Assembly (NCBI RefSeq): GCF_024362695.1
Contig: NC_065408.1
Location: 1,550,001-1,614,000, forward strand
Reading direction: 5' to 3'
Length of the DNA: 64,000 bases
Source: Pectinophora gossypiella
Lineage: Eukaryota; Arthropoda; Insecta; Lepidoptera; Gelechiidae
Positions 42,391 through 52,929 of the stretch are shown here, in pieces. Positions within the stretch are counted from its first letter, which is position 1. Every line of letters begins with the position of its first letter. Under the pieces are notes generated by a model. The model did no database searches, had not been told where the DNA came from, and saw only the letters and a program-made list of their open reading frames with translations. Made by a program: the position numbers and the translations under genes.

Positions 42391-42687
42391 GGCCCCGATT
42401 CCTGCAGACATCTCTTAATTTTACTTTAAGTTATACCTGTCATTTTCTTATCCGCTGAAAAGGAAAGGGACGGATGATTGACAGCTCTTAATTTTAGGAA
42501 GAATAAGTAAATAAATGAATAACCCGGGCGAATTTTTAGACGGTTGTTTTAGATTTGTGCTTAAAATTGACGTGTGTTCCATAAATTTTATGCTTGTCGA
42601 TTACCCGTCCCTTTCCTTTTCGGCGGATAAGAAAATGACAGATATAACTTAAAATAAAATTAGATGGTGTTTACAGGAATTAGCACC
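42391..42687. mobile_element. Family B, near-complete copy
   Basis: Left terminus GGCCCCGATTCCTGCAGACA, right terminus 'tttacaggaattagcacc'. Long inverted subterminal regions (~90 bp per side) include 'aaggaaagggacgg' / 'ccgtccctttcctt'. Core 'ccataaattttatgcttgtc'. No ORF. Confidence 0.85.
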
Positions 42688-42745
42688 ACTGTCATCTGTA
42701 TTTATATTATTCGTGTTTAAACAAAAAAAATATCTTTATCTCGCA

Positions 42746-43340
42746 ATTAAAACACATAATAACGGGTTCTTACCGCGTTTAAATGGGGATATGGGACTCC
42801 CGATATTTCGACACTGTTGCAAGTGCCATGATCACGGGATGACTGATGAGATTGGAGTGGAGTAGGTAAAACCATAATTTTCTACGGGCAGACATATCTG
42901 TCTACCCTCTTTCTTTGCCGCTTGTTTATGTTTTTGATATCGGAATGTCTCATATCCCCATTTAAACGCGGTAAGAACCCGTTATTATGTGTTTTAATTA
43001 TGATATTGGCCCCGATTCCTGCAGACACCGCCTAATTTTATTTTAAGTTATATCCGTCATTTTCATATCCGTCGATAAGGAAAGGGACGGATGATTCACA
43101 GCTCTTAATTTTAGGAAGAATGAGTTAATTAATGTGTCGGGTTATTGACTGACGTAAAATTTTTAGACGGTTGGTTTAGATTTGTGCTTAAAATTGACGT
43201 GTGTTCCATAAATTTTATGCTTGTCGATTACCCGTCCCTTTCCTTTTCGGCGGATAAGAAAATGACAGATATAACTTAAAATAAAATTAGATGGTATTTA
43301 CAGGAATTAGCACCAATAACCGCGTAAACTTAAAACAATG
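42746..43340 (+). mobile_element. Family F, full copy with nested B, 15-bp TSD
   Basis: Inverted arms 42746-42797 and 42947-42999 (~53 bp, with 'aacgggttcttaccgcgttt'), a 150-bp centre, and the 3' extension 'taaccgcgtaaacttaaaac' + 'aatg' after nested B (43008-43314). TSD TATCTTTATCTCGCA at 42731-42745 and 43341-43355. No ORF. Confidence 0.9.
43008..43314. mobile_element. Family B nested in F
   Basis: Complete termini (GGCCCCGATTCCTGCAGACA; GGAATTAGCACC). It splits the F junction 'attatgataataaccgcg', known intact at 63685-63702, with at most one extra base. Confidence 0.9.
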
Positions 43341-43484
43341 TATCTTTATCTCGCATCTTTAATATCCTCTCTCAGAAGCTAAGTGTTTATTTATCATTTA
43401 TTGTAATACAGTTCATATATCAGCTATTACCGTAGCTCACACTCAGGAGATGGATAGTTGGAAAGAGAAGGGGGAGGCCCTTGC

Positions 43485-43605
43485 CATAGAATAAGGAACA
43501 ATACTACGTATAGAACAGCAACTCTCCGCACCCCACCAGCGGCTGAACTAGGTTTACCTCAGCCCCCCTCGAACATAGTTAAGTCTTCAATCGTATGGCA
43601 ATAGA
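43485..43605 (-). repeat. Family G dispersed repeat
   Basis: 'ggaacaatactacgtataga', 'aactctccgcaccccaccag', 'gttaagtcttcaatcgtatg'. Confidence 0.65.
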
Positions 43606-43675
43606 CGTCACACACATAGATGCACGTGTACGATAACGTCAATATGTAGTGTCTGTGTAAAACGAGGTGAGGTGG

Positions 43676-43735
43676 TATGAACTGTCCGGGGTGTGCCTTT
43701 GCCCAGCAGTGGGACCACAATTAAGATACAGAAAA
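43676..43735 (+). repeat. S3 SINE 3' fragment
   Basis: 'ggggtgtgcctttgcccagc', 'agtgggaccacaattaaga'. Truncated on both sides. Confidence 0.5.
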
Positions 43736-43804
43736 AATAACAATGTAAGACCCCTTTTTTAAGTGAATAAATGTCTGAACACTCATCCAATTTTCTTTTT
43801 TAAA

Positions 43805-44218
43805 GACGTAACTTATTGTAGATTTGCCGCGTATGGCATTAACTACTTGGCCGGACAAATGGGGAGCGCTGAAGGCTCTCTCCCGGTACAACGTTTAAGA
43901 CAATAGGCCTGAGGGTGCCCAGTTGGGCGCGAAGCTCAGCTCAGGGCGTCGTCTGAGAGGACAGATATTTAAAAGAATTAATTGACCCTAGTGGGTCGAT
44001 AGCGATAAGCGCTGATTGAGGGAAACCGTTAACCATGCCGGCGGAGTCGATATCGGGACATGCGCTAGTTGTGATTGTGCGATACCAAAGAAGCATTAAA
44101 TTATGTGTAGGTTTGTAATAAGATTCTGATGTAATATGATCGTTTTGTGCATATTTCGTCCCACCGGCTGTGTGCGACATCGCATCAATAAAAACAATCC
44201 CATATAGTGTTTATTCGA
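43805..44218 (+). repeat. Family K repeat, long copy
   Basis: 'acttattgtagatttgccgc', 'ttggccggacaaatggggag', 'cggtacaacgtttaagacaa', 'tcagggcgtcgtctgagagg', then ~200 bp shared with 52930-53375 up to 'ataaaaacaatcccatatag' and 'tgtttattcgatt'. Confidence 0.75.
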
Positions 44219-44590
44219 TTTTTTTTAGCGGGGTTACAAGTTGATCGGCTGCCTCTATATCTAGAGAAACACTTATACAGCCTACAGCATGTTATGTTAG
44301 AAAATCGTTGTATAGGCCCGGAATTATTTATATATCTACCTATTACACGCTCTATTCTTAACCCTTCGTCAAACATTCGCACCTTGACGTGACACCAGCA
44401 ATTCATTCCGAAATTGTTCGCTCGATGTGTTTAACATCGTTCAATAGAACAAAGCGCCCAATAAGGGTTATGTGAGTCGACTCGCAAAACACGAGTCGAG
44501 TCGAGACACTCATTCGAGTACCAAACAAACATTGGCACTGGTAAACAAAGCCACGACTAGTTGCCACACTGAAAGGTTTTTTTTTTTATA

Positions 44591-45058
44591 TCGGGAGTTT
44601 CATATCCTGTTTTAAACGCGGTAAGAACCCGTTATTGGCCCCGATTCTTGCAGACACCGCCTAATTTTATTTTAAGTTATATCCGTCATTTTCATATCCG
44701 TCGAAAAGGAAAGGGACGGATGATTCACAGCTCTTAATTTTAGGAAGAATGAGTCAATGAATGATAACCCGGGCGAATCAAAAGGTACGTGGCTGGCATG
44801 CAATCCGTTTGACGTGCTGTCTACTTAACTGTGTCGGGTTATTGACGGATGTAAAATTTTTAGACGGTTGGTTTAGATTTGTGCTTAAAATTGAAGTGTG
44901 TTCCATAAATTTTATGCTTGTCGATTACCCGTCCCTTTCCTTTTCGGCGGATAAGAAAATGACAGATATAACTTAAAATAAAATTAGATGGTATTTACAG
45001 GAATTAGCACCATTATGTGTTTTAATTATGATAAAAACCGCGTAAACCTAAAACAATG
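44591..45058 (+). mobile_element. Family F, 5'-truncated, with nested B
   Basis: The right arm 'ttaaacgcggtaagaacccg', then B (44637-45011), then 'tatgtgttttaattatga' and 'ccgcgtaaacctaaaacaat'. The left arm and centre are absent. Confidence 0.8.
44637..45011. mobile_element. Family B nested in F, longest copy
   Basis: Both termini are present, and it carries ~70 bp more interior than 43008-43314 (44790-44850, 'tgcaatccgtttgacgtgct'). It splits 'cccgttattatgtg' of F. Confidence 0.85.
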
Positions 45059-45119
45059 TATAAAGTATTTTCCAGAAAGCTAATAATTGCATTTTCAATA
45101 ATTACTTGATGTTTCTTGT

Positions 45120-45180
45120 TTTTTTTTTTGTATACAATAAAGTATTATTGTTTGTATTGTATTGTATAACTATCTATTGG
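45120..45180 (+). repeat. LINE 3' end
   Basis: 'tgtatacaataaagtattat' followed by (TTGTA)n-like units. Confidence 0.5.
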
Positions 45181-45327
45181 TAATTGAGAAAATATATTGC
45201 AAAGGGAAAAAGCTTATCTGCTACGAACTTTTATTGCGATTCTCTTTAGGTCCAAAAATGCTTGAAATGCTCAACCTGAAAGCATTAGATTAAAGAATAA
45301 TACTACATAACTGTATGTAGTATTTGT

Positions 45328-45450
45328 TACGATGTCACTTACACCCTGTATAAATATATACAAGTAGCTATACAAGTACATAGGTAGAGCCGCCTTAGTA
45401 TTTATTACGTTCTATACAGGGTGTTAGTAACATCGTTTTCGTTACGAAAT
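45328..45450. mobile_element. Two family D ends facing each other
   Basis: 'tttgttacgatgtcacttac' and 'accctgta', ~60 bp of spacer, then 'tacagggtgttagtaacatc' and 'gttttcgttacg'. Confidence 0.65.
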
Positions 45451-46056
45451 ACGCAAACGGTAATAATGAGGTTTTTGTATGTAGTGTGCTCAACATTAGC
45501 TGCGACCTTATGGGTTACCTTATAGGTATTATTATTTTTTTGCCATAATTATTCATAAACAAAGTTTCGTACATTTCACCCATTTGCTGTGTAAAGCTTT
45601 TGTTTTGTTTTTTCATTACGTTAAACAATTCGCAACAGCCTGCGCAATTAATTTTTAGTCTAAATTGCTGACATATTTTCAGCTCCACTAAAACCGAGGC
45701 ATGTGGCAATAAAAAATAAAATGAATGCCTACAAGTTTGAAAAGGGGTGTGCTTTGCTATGTGGAAAGCGATCTATTGTCATATATTTGTTTCGCTTAAA
45801 TAAAACGTACCACATACTATGTGGTATTAATTTAATAAGGGTTTTCCATAGTCCATAGTTCCATAGTATTAGTTCCATAGTTATTACCCCGGTGTGAAAT
45901 AAGCGAATTTGTATAATATGTAGAATTAAAATTATAATCACGTACACTTTCATCAAATTGCTAATTTAGTTGCTAACATGAGTAACTATCTGTATAACTG
46001 TTCTAAAAGTAAAAAAAAAATTGTACTTGTGACTTTTGTAATATTTGAAACACCTT
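45451..46056. other. No gene seen
   Basis: Short minus-strand frames at 45515-45709 and 45729-45956 have no recognised domain. 'ccatagt' is locally repeated near 45846-45880. Confidence 0.35.
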
Positions 46057-46067
46057 ACACCCCTTCC

Positions 46068-46412
46068 AATGGGCAATGGAGAGAGCTATGCTCGGTATTT
46101 CCCTGCTCGATCGAATCAGAAATGAGGAGATCCGTAGGAGAACTAAAGTCACCGACATAGCTCGGAGAATTGCAAAGCTGAAGTGGCAGTGGGCAGGACA
46201 CATAGCGAGGAGAACCGATGGCCGCTGGGGCGGAAAGGTTCTGGAATGGCGACCACGTGTCGGACGACGCTTAGTGGGTAGGGATGGACCGACGATCTGG
46301 TGAAGGTCGCGGGAAGCCGCTGGATGCGGGCAGCGCAGGACCGATCGTCGTGGAGATCCTTGGGGGAGGCCTATGCCTAGCAGTGGGCGTCGTACGGCTG
46401 ATGATGATGATG
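46068..46412 (+). pseudogene. RTE-type LINE, 5'-truncated, 11-bp TSD
   Basis: Encodes the RTE C-terminus: MERAMLGISLLDRIRNEEIR, KVTDIARRIAKLKWQWAGHI, GGKVLEWRPRVGRR. After a deletion/frameshift near 46280 the other frame gives DDLVKVAGSRWMRAAQDRSS; a TAG interrupts the last residues before QWASYG. Tail (GATGAT)n. TSD ACACCCCTTCC at 46057-46067 and 46413-46423. Not functional. Confidence 0.9.
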
Positions 46413-46497
46413 ACACCCCTTCCGAGTGATGGACCCTGATGAAGTAAAACCCCGCTTAAATCTAATTTACACTTATATTTATATAATAATTGGGTGG

Positions 46498-46738
46498 TGT
46501 ACTAGGTTCAAGATAAATTATGAAATTTTGATTACTAAGTAGGTAAAGACAGAACTAACGAAAAACATTTTCTTTTTCTCTAAACAAGAAAAACTTAATA
46601 ATAAGATCCACATTTTGTCACATTTTCTACGATGTCACACTGTGCTTTTTTTCATAAAAATTCCATAGTAATTTTGTGTTTTGACGTTTAGTAAAAAGTA
46701 ACTGATTTTACTAGCTGGAAACTAGCGTACTGAAATAA
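46498..46738. repeat. Family N repeat, copy 2
   Basis: Collinear with 40231-40478; ~240 bp, non-coding, starts 'ggttcaagataaattatgaa'. Confidence 0.65.
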
Positions 46739-46833
46739 GTGTCCAATCGATGACAGAGAGAGAAGCCTATCAATTTTTACAAATCATAAAAGTTTTTAAA
46801 GTTCTGTCAGCTATTGTTTGCATTCCCTTTGGG

Positions 46834-47187
46834 CAGGCGCGCACTACGAGTTTAACGCCGCGCGGCAGAAAAAAGCAGCGGCATAATGTCGCACTGTAAT
46901 ACTGTACCAAACAGTTTTAAATCTTGTTAAAAATACTTTATTTACACCATAAACAAAATAGTTACAGAACAAAAATATTTGAAAAATATGAAACAAAACA
47001 AAAATAAAATTTAAATAAAACTAAAACAAATAAACAGAAAAAATAAAATAAAGAGATAAATAAAAAATAAATAAACACGCACACGCGCACTTGACGGCAC
47101 AGCCGTCGCAGCGGCGCAGTATTACAGTGCAACATTATGCCGCTGCTCTTTTCTGCCGCGCGGCGAAAACCTTGTAGTGCGCGCCTG
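46834..47187. mobile_element. TIR element with CAGGCGCGCACTAC ends
   Basis: ~354 bp with ~75-bp inverted ends: CAGGCGCGCACTAC, 'cgccgcgcggcagaaaa', 'gcagcggcataatgt' and 'cactgtaatactg' on the left, all mirrored on the right. The AT-rich interior includes a LINE-like 'actttatttacaccataaac'. No convincing TSD. The minus frame 46962-47279 is spurious. Confidence 0.85.
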
Positions 47188-47424
47188 GTCTTAGATTTCA
47201 TTATAAGGTTGAAATAACTTAAGGAGAAGAGAGAGAACGTTGCTTTACGGGGGAAAATGTAGGCTGATACTGATATCAATACTTACACTTACTAAATTTA
47301 AACTTAATTGATATACAACATCGTAAGCAATCTTACCTACCATACTCATAACATAAGCTCACAACTATATCCCATTGGGGAAGTCGGAGGTGTAATGATT
47401 TGAGGAACACCACAAAGATGAACA

Positions 47425-47535
47425 CCTCACTGACCTTTCTGTTAGACCAACGTGATAGGTAGCCGTATCTCCGTGTATAATGGTCGAGCCATCCTGTCTT
47501 AGTGAAAACTGCACTCAAGATAAATTAATAACTCG
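47425..47535 (+). repeat. Family M dispersed repeat
   Basis: 'tctgttagaccaacgtgata', 'ataatggtcgagccatcctg', 'gtgaaaactgcactcaagat'. The ~75 bp upstream resemble the end of family E reversed. Confidence 0.65.
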
Positions 47536-47708
47536 TACTGAAAAAGGTATTCAACATGTGCATTTTTTGTTACAGGTAAGTTTGACTCCGGATGCTGTCG
47601 GTTATAACTGCGAAAGAAACAATATGTAAGGGATGTGACTTTATTTTTTAGTTACGTTTCATGTATATTATAAAAAAAAAAAACAAAAAAAAATATCACA
47701 CACCTTGA

Positions 47709-48036
47709 TCTTCTTCTTCTATCGTGTGTGTTGTGAGGTGGATTACCAACCCCATCAACCCTGGTGTCAGGGTTATTACAGAGCGGCCATAGGCCTCTGA
47801 TATGACTCATGTAACGACTACGTACTTACATCAGCAAGTAATACCCGGGACCAACGGCTTAACGTGCCTTCCGAAGCACGGGCCATCTTTCTTTTGGATA
47901 ATCAGGTGATCAGCCTGTAATGTCCTAACCAAACTAGGGATCACAAAGTGATTTTTGTCTAGTCCCCACCGGGATTCGAACCTAGGACATCCGGATCGTG
48001 AGCACAACGCTCAACCACTGGACCACGGAGGCCGTG
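47709..48036 (-). mobile_element. S1 SINE, full length, 11-bp TSD
   Basis: (TTC)n, 'ccctggtgtcagggttatta', 'ggaccaacggcttaacgtgc', head 'ccactggaccacggaggcc'. TSD ACACACCTTGA (47698-47708) / ACACACCTCGA (48037-48047). Confidence 0.85.
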
Positions 48037-48334
48037 ACACACCTCGACCTACATAATCTATCAATGTCGTCATACTTATCTTTGTAACTTGACACGTCAT
48101 TGTGAAAGGTTTTGTAAATCTGCGTAGGGCGTTTTCGATTGCGAGGTGCTGCTGAGTTTGGGGGGTGAAAGCTCCAAGTTTTAGAATTTTCTTGTTGTTT
48201 GTGTACTTAAACTAGCTTAAATCCCAAATTTCAGCCTTCTAAGACATCTGGTATTACCTTATAATTATGATAATCGTTAGTGAATCAGTGTGTCAGGGAG
48301 TGTCAAAATTGTGATTTTAACATATCAATAAAAT

Positions 48335-48480
48335 CTAAAGTATAATAGCTATGCACTTAAAACTTTATATGCCTAATAAATTCACTGCTAGCAACATATA
48401 GTGAGAATTTGGTTTATCTGGTATAATCCAAACCTGAGTTATGATGGTTCTAATTGTCGACGAAACGTTTCGAGAAAAGG
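48335..48480 (-). repeat. Family Q dispersed repeat
   Basis: Inverse of 29172-29340; 'ataatccaaacctgagttat', 'cgacgaaacgtttcg'. Followed by a degraded relative of the hairpin at 37500. Confidence 0.5.
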
Positions 48481-48689
48481 TTAAGTAAAGGCTTTGCTCG
48501 TCTTGGCGGGGGCACTACCGTGCCTCTGGATATATCACCGGAAGATAACAAGATCAACAAGGTTTTAAATTAAATTTCCTAGGAAATTTGTAAACTTTCG
48601 ATGGATTCTAAACGAGAGATAAATTATATTATTTTACGCCCACCTTTTCGCTTTATCAACCCCTACAAATTTAACATCGCAAAAGTATA

Positions 48690-48830
48690 GAAATAAATAA
48701 ATGAAAATATTCTAAAAAAGACAAAAATAATCATGAATTTCGCGACAAAAAATCCCACTCCAAATCAACTTAAAATCATGGTCTGAATCATTCCTTAAAG
48801 TTTTCCTTACGACGTCACTAACACCCTGTT
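48690..48830 (-). mobile_element. Family D terminal copy
   Basis: 'aatcatggtctgaatcattc', 'cttacgacgtcactaacacc' and 'ctgtt'. Confidence 0.65.
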
Positions 48831-49015
48831 GATTGATTTTTGTTTTTTATAGCCTTGGTCCGTGCTTAGGGAAACTCACAAAGAGAAAATTATATCGAAA
48901 AATATTTTACCCTATATATTGGGTCAGTCATAGAAAGGGTCTCTCCATACATAATAATAGTTTCTATAGCAGCTCCAGTGAAAGAGCTGTAGCTGTATAT
49001 ATCAAGTTTTCAAAT

Positions 49016-49345
49016 GGCCCCGATTCCTGCAAACACATCCTAATTTTAGTTTAAGTTATACCTGCCCTTTTCTTATCCGCCGAAAAGGAAAGGGACAGAT
49101 GATTGACAACTATTAATTTTAAAATGAATGAATAGCTCGAATAAAGTTGGCATCTCGTTCATATGCAACCCGTTTGGGGTGTGCTGTTGTTGCCCAATAT
49201 AAAATTTTGAGAGTGTTTTTAAATATCTGTCTCAAATTGACGTGTGTTCCATAAGTCTTACGCCTGTCGATTACCCGTCCCTTTCCTTTTCGGCGGATAA
49301 GAAAATGACAGGTATAACTTAAAATATATTTAGAAGGTTTGTAAC
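49016..49345. mobile_element. Family B, diverged copy
   Basis: GGCCCCGATTCCTGCAAACA left end, 'ccgaaaaggaaagggacaga', 'gacgtgtgttccataagtct', 'ggcggataagaaaatgacag', with a decayed right end. Confidence 0.8.
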
Positions 49346-49374
49346 CAATGTAATTAAAGAGGTGTTGAGACGCT

Positions 49375-49530
49375 GAATAATAATAATAAAAATGTTTATT
49401 TCTCCACTTAAAACACAAAACAAAACAAAAAATTTTCTTAGTTGGCTAACATTGTGATACAAGTGTATTTTAAGGGAGCTGGTGCTTGTAAAAGGATTTC
49501 CCTTGTACTACAGGTCACCAGGCCCCAACC
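49375..49530 (-). repeat. LINE 3'UTR
   Basis: (AAT)n 'aaaaatgtttatttctccac', then 'gggagctggtgcttgtaaaa' and 'acaggtcaccaggcccc'. Resembles 63155-63290. Confidence 0.6.
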
Positions 49531-49664
49531 CTTGGTAATTATTTAATATATTCTAATGTTTTACTAAGTAGCTACAAATATAAGACTTCTCAAAAGGTGT
49601 TTTTAGAAGTGTAAAGTTTCTAAAACGAGTAAGAAAGGGTTCAGACAGGTTCAGAACGTTGTTT

Positions 49665-49726
49665 GAGCGGATTATCTTATCTTATCCAGCCTATTCGATG
49701 CCACTGCTCAGCAAAGGCCTCCCATT
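49665..49726 (-). repeat. RTE-like LINE 3' terminus
   Basis: 'atcttatcttatccagccta' then 'tgccactgctcagcaaaggc'. On the minus strand it reads GAGGCCTTTGC...CAGTGG, the RTE 3' end. Confidence 0.6.
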
Positions 49727-50107
49727 GACTTTTATTATTTTATTATTATTTGTTTATTTGTACTACTTAATTCTAATATTGACTGTCCCCTCCTTGTCAC
49801 TAATGTATCTTTTAACACCCCCCAAACACGCACACGTCATACTGATATGATCCATACACCTGCCCACAGAACCGCAACTACGCAAAAAATTCTGTCATAA
49901 CCCGCGTATCCCGTATCTACAATAAAACTTTTAGGGATTGTGACCCCTTTTTGCTATCTCAAATTCCCTTCAAATGTGGTTTAAATAAGCATATTATTAT
50001 TACAGAATCCACTCAAAACACCTAACACACACGCATTCACACGAACGGCAGCGATCATCCAGTGGACTCTTTACATCCGATCTCAAGATAACTAATAGGT
50101 CTTTCAC
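49727..50107. other. No gene seen
   Basis: AT-rich non-coding DNA. Confidence 0.4.
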
Positions 50108-50233
50108 ACACACACACACACACACACGTACGCACACACACGCACACACACACACACACACACATTATAAACACATAATTTATGCATATGATGCATCGAT
50201 ATACGGCGCGCACACGTACGCACACACACGCAC

Positions 50234-50284
<51 letters not shown>

Positions 50285-50320
50285 TATAAACACATAATTT
50301 ATGCATACTGATGCATACGG
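50108..50320. repeat. (CA)n microsatellite, duplicated unit
   Basis: Two CA-rich blocks, each ending 'cattataaacacataattta' + 'tgcat' (50164 and 50282). The 'gcgcacacgtacgcacacac' block lies between them. Cysteine/valine-rich frames here are artefacts. Confidence 0.85.
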
Positions 50321-50446
50321 CATCTTCCGTTCTTTGCTAAAACTGTTTACATTTATAATTGTATGTGGAAGTTTGTAATGGCCTTTCAATTTAAATACTT
50401 TAGTTTTGTAATACCATTAAGACGCTGTAAATTTCTGTAAATGGAG

Positions 50447-50701
50447 CATACTCCACCACGCTGCTCCAATGCGGGTTGGTGGAGGTGTTTTTACGGCTAA
50501 TAGCTGGGACCAATGGCTTAACATGTCCTCCGAAGCACGGAATCATCTTACTTTTTCGGACAATCAGGCGATTCAAGCCTGAAAAGTCCCTACCAAACAA
50601 AGGACGGTCACACAAAGTGATTTCGACAATGTCCCCATCGGGAATCGAACCCGGATCTCCAGATCGTGAGTCTAACGCTCTAACCACTAGACCACGGAGG
50701 C
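50447..50701 (-). mobile_element. S3 SINE
   Basis: 'gagcatactccaccacgctg', 'gcgggttggtggaggtgttt', 'tccccatcgggaatcgaacc', head 'taaccactagaccacggagg'. The 'cagcagtggg' end is missing. Confidence 0.8.
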
Positions 50702-50999
50702 TGTTAGCTGAACGCAATATACATGTTTTTTATCCGCAAGGGACATCTGATATTTCCCTGGACAGTCACATTACGAATTAATGAACCGAATTGATTGATT
50801 TCGTTCCCGGAATGACCCGGATAATTCAGATATTTGCTTTGTCTGGACCGTCCTAATCCGGGTTAAATGCAAAGAGAATACCTTTATTACGTGTTTAAAG
50901 AGGACATCCGTATCAATAAAACTTGTGATATTCGGTTGTTACGGAGTTCTCAGTATAATCCTATTATCTACGCTATCTGTCTGTCTGTTTTTTTGATGT

Positions 51000-51475
51000 A
51001 ACTAATTGTAGATTTGCCGCAGATGGCGTTAACTAATTTGGCCAGACACACTGTAAAATTATTGCTATAATAAAACGACCTCGCGAAAAGACGAATGACG
51101 AGCAAGTTAACACTGTACGAGCAGATATGTTGCTTTTAGTAATTCGTCCTCTCTTCTCGGCCATAACATCTTCCAAAATAAAATGGCGTTGAACCAAATA
51201 TTACATAAGTTAATTACTTATAAAAAAATACCTTCAACAAGTTTATCTTTTTTTTGTTTTTGACGTGACTTATTCTAAATTAAGACAACAGGCCTGAGAG
51301 TGCCCAGTTGGGCACGAACCTCGGCTCAGGGCGTCGTCTGAAAGGAAAAATATTTCAAAGAATTATGCGACCCTAGTGGGTCGATAGCGATAGATAAGCG
51401 TTGTTTGAGGGAAATCGTCGATCACGCCAGCGGGGTCGGTATCGGGGTCCTGAAGTGTTTGGTGTCGCGAGCTGA
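51000..51475 (+). repeat. Family K, split or rearranged, with L fragment inside
   Basis: 'aattgtagatttgccgcaga' (51007), then an L-like piece 'tcggccataacatcttccaa' at 51150-51250, then K resumes 'acaacaggcctgagagtgcc' to 'gggaaatcgtcgatcacgcc'. Confidence 0.6.
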
Positions 51476-51654
51476 TTGGCTGCCTATGGCTAGAGGTTAT
51501 GGGTTTATCGTTGACAATAACATAACACAGCATCGCGCTTGTATCACCAAAGGGGTATACAGTCATTCCACGCCAGCTGTTTAAGTCCCATGTAATAGGA
51601 AGCGAGCCTATTGCCACTAACATTGCCTATAAAGCTAGCGACGAGTGGGTGTAT

Positions 51655-51715
51655 ACAGGATGTAAGTGACATCGTATTTGAGGGATAATTCAGACCATAA
51701 TTCAAATCATCAAAA
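51655..51715 (+). mobile_element. Family D terminal fragment
   Basis: 'tacaggatgtaagtgacatc', 'gagggataattcagaccata'. Confidence 0.6.
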
Positions 51716-51718
51716 TTA

Positions 51719-51975
51719 AATAGAATAGAATAGAATAGAAATTTTTTATTATAAAAGGACGCCACATACAAAGACAAGACAATAACATCACTTAAAAAAA
51801 AACACAAAACAATTACAAAAAGCATAGGAGGATGTTAGTTACAATGATCATAAGGTGGTGGTGGACGTCCTGAGATAAAAGGGCCTCACTCAACACAAGT
51901 CGCGGCGTGAACCACGACGCTGGTGTTATTTGGACCCTGTTGGGTGAGGCACGAATGTCGCGTTTCATAAATATG
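51719..51975 (-). repeat. LINE 3'UTR with (TAGAA)n tail
   Basis: (TAGAA)n at 51719-51738, 'aaaggacgccacatacaaag', 'caagacaataacatcactta'. The first 75 bases of the window are the same family. Further in, 'aagggcctcactcaacacaa' and 'gttgggtgaggcacga' may be the ORF end; no frame was recognised. Confidence 0.65.
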
Positions 51976-52644
51976 CGTTAATATTCGTACATAGATTAAA
52001 TATTACCAAATTACTTAAAATAGAAATTATAATTATGTAAGTACATAATATATGTATATATACACATACATACACACTCACATACATATATATCTATATA
52101 TATAATATATATATCAAATCATATGGAATGGAACTGTCAAGTAGCCAATTGATGTCAGACAGAGCAATCGTTTTTGTAAAAAATCGGACCGGGATAATAC
52201 TAGGGGGATGATGAGTTTACGAAGTTTTAATTTTTATACTTTTAGCCATTATTGCAGCTAACAATTACGTTGAATTTTTTTAACTAATTTTTAAACTATT
52301 TTTAATTTTGAATCTTGGGTAAAATTTTCATCATAACATAAATGAATGAACGCCCACGCACATTTTTCGATCAAATCAATTTTCGATGTTAAAAAGCTTG
52401 TGGAGTGTTATCAATGAGGAAGCACTCGAGACCATTACCCGTATCGATTCGTCGTCATAGGAACAAACCAGTGACGCACATGTTACGTCGAGCGAGCAAA
52501 TATTTTAACTGTGTCTGGGAGATATGGAACCACTCACATGCACCTAATGGGGTTGAAAAAGCCACAAATTAAAATCACTAGAAGAATACTTTCAGCCACT
52601 TTTTAGCATATCATCTGAAGAGTCAATCCCACAACGGAGATATT
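51976..52644. other. No gene seen
   Basis: (TA)n-rich at 52040-52120; otherwise AT-rich non-coding DNA. Confidence 0.4.
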
Positions 52645-52925
52645 TTATTTATTTATTTATTCAAGACAACACAGATCCACTTATGCTAGTAACTTATAAC
52701 TAGAGGGGATTTGACACGCTTTATGAGGTCCAATATTAGAGGGCTGTCACCCCTATTAGCAATTGCAGCCAGGATTCCATTGCTACTGACTCATGCCCTC
52801 AGCACTAAATTACACGAGATCGCATGTCGCCTGATATGTCGCCGCATGGCGGCGTGTGAAGCGACCGCACCAAGACATTACACCTGCTGTTACATCGATT
52901 TATCCGCCGTAGTAACTCAAGCGCT
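52645..52925 (-). repeat. LINE 3' end, probable
   Basis: (TTTA)n then 'ttcaagacaacacagatcca', like 61600-61640. The following ~200 bp are GC-richer without a recognised frame. Confidence 0.45.
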
Positions 52926-52929
52926 AGTG

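Noticed and set aside
46003..46416. 137-codon minus-strand gene
   Set aside because: It is antisense to the RTE remnant, whose frame is recognisable on the plus strand.
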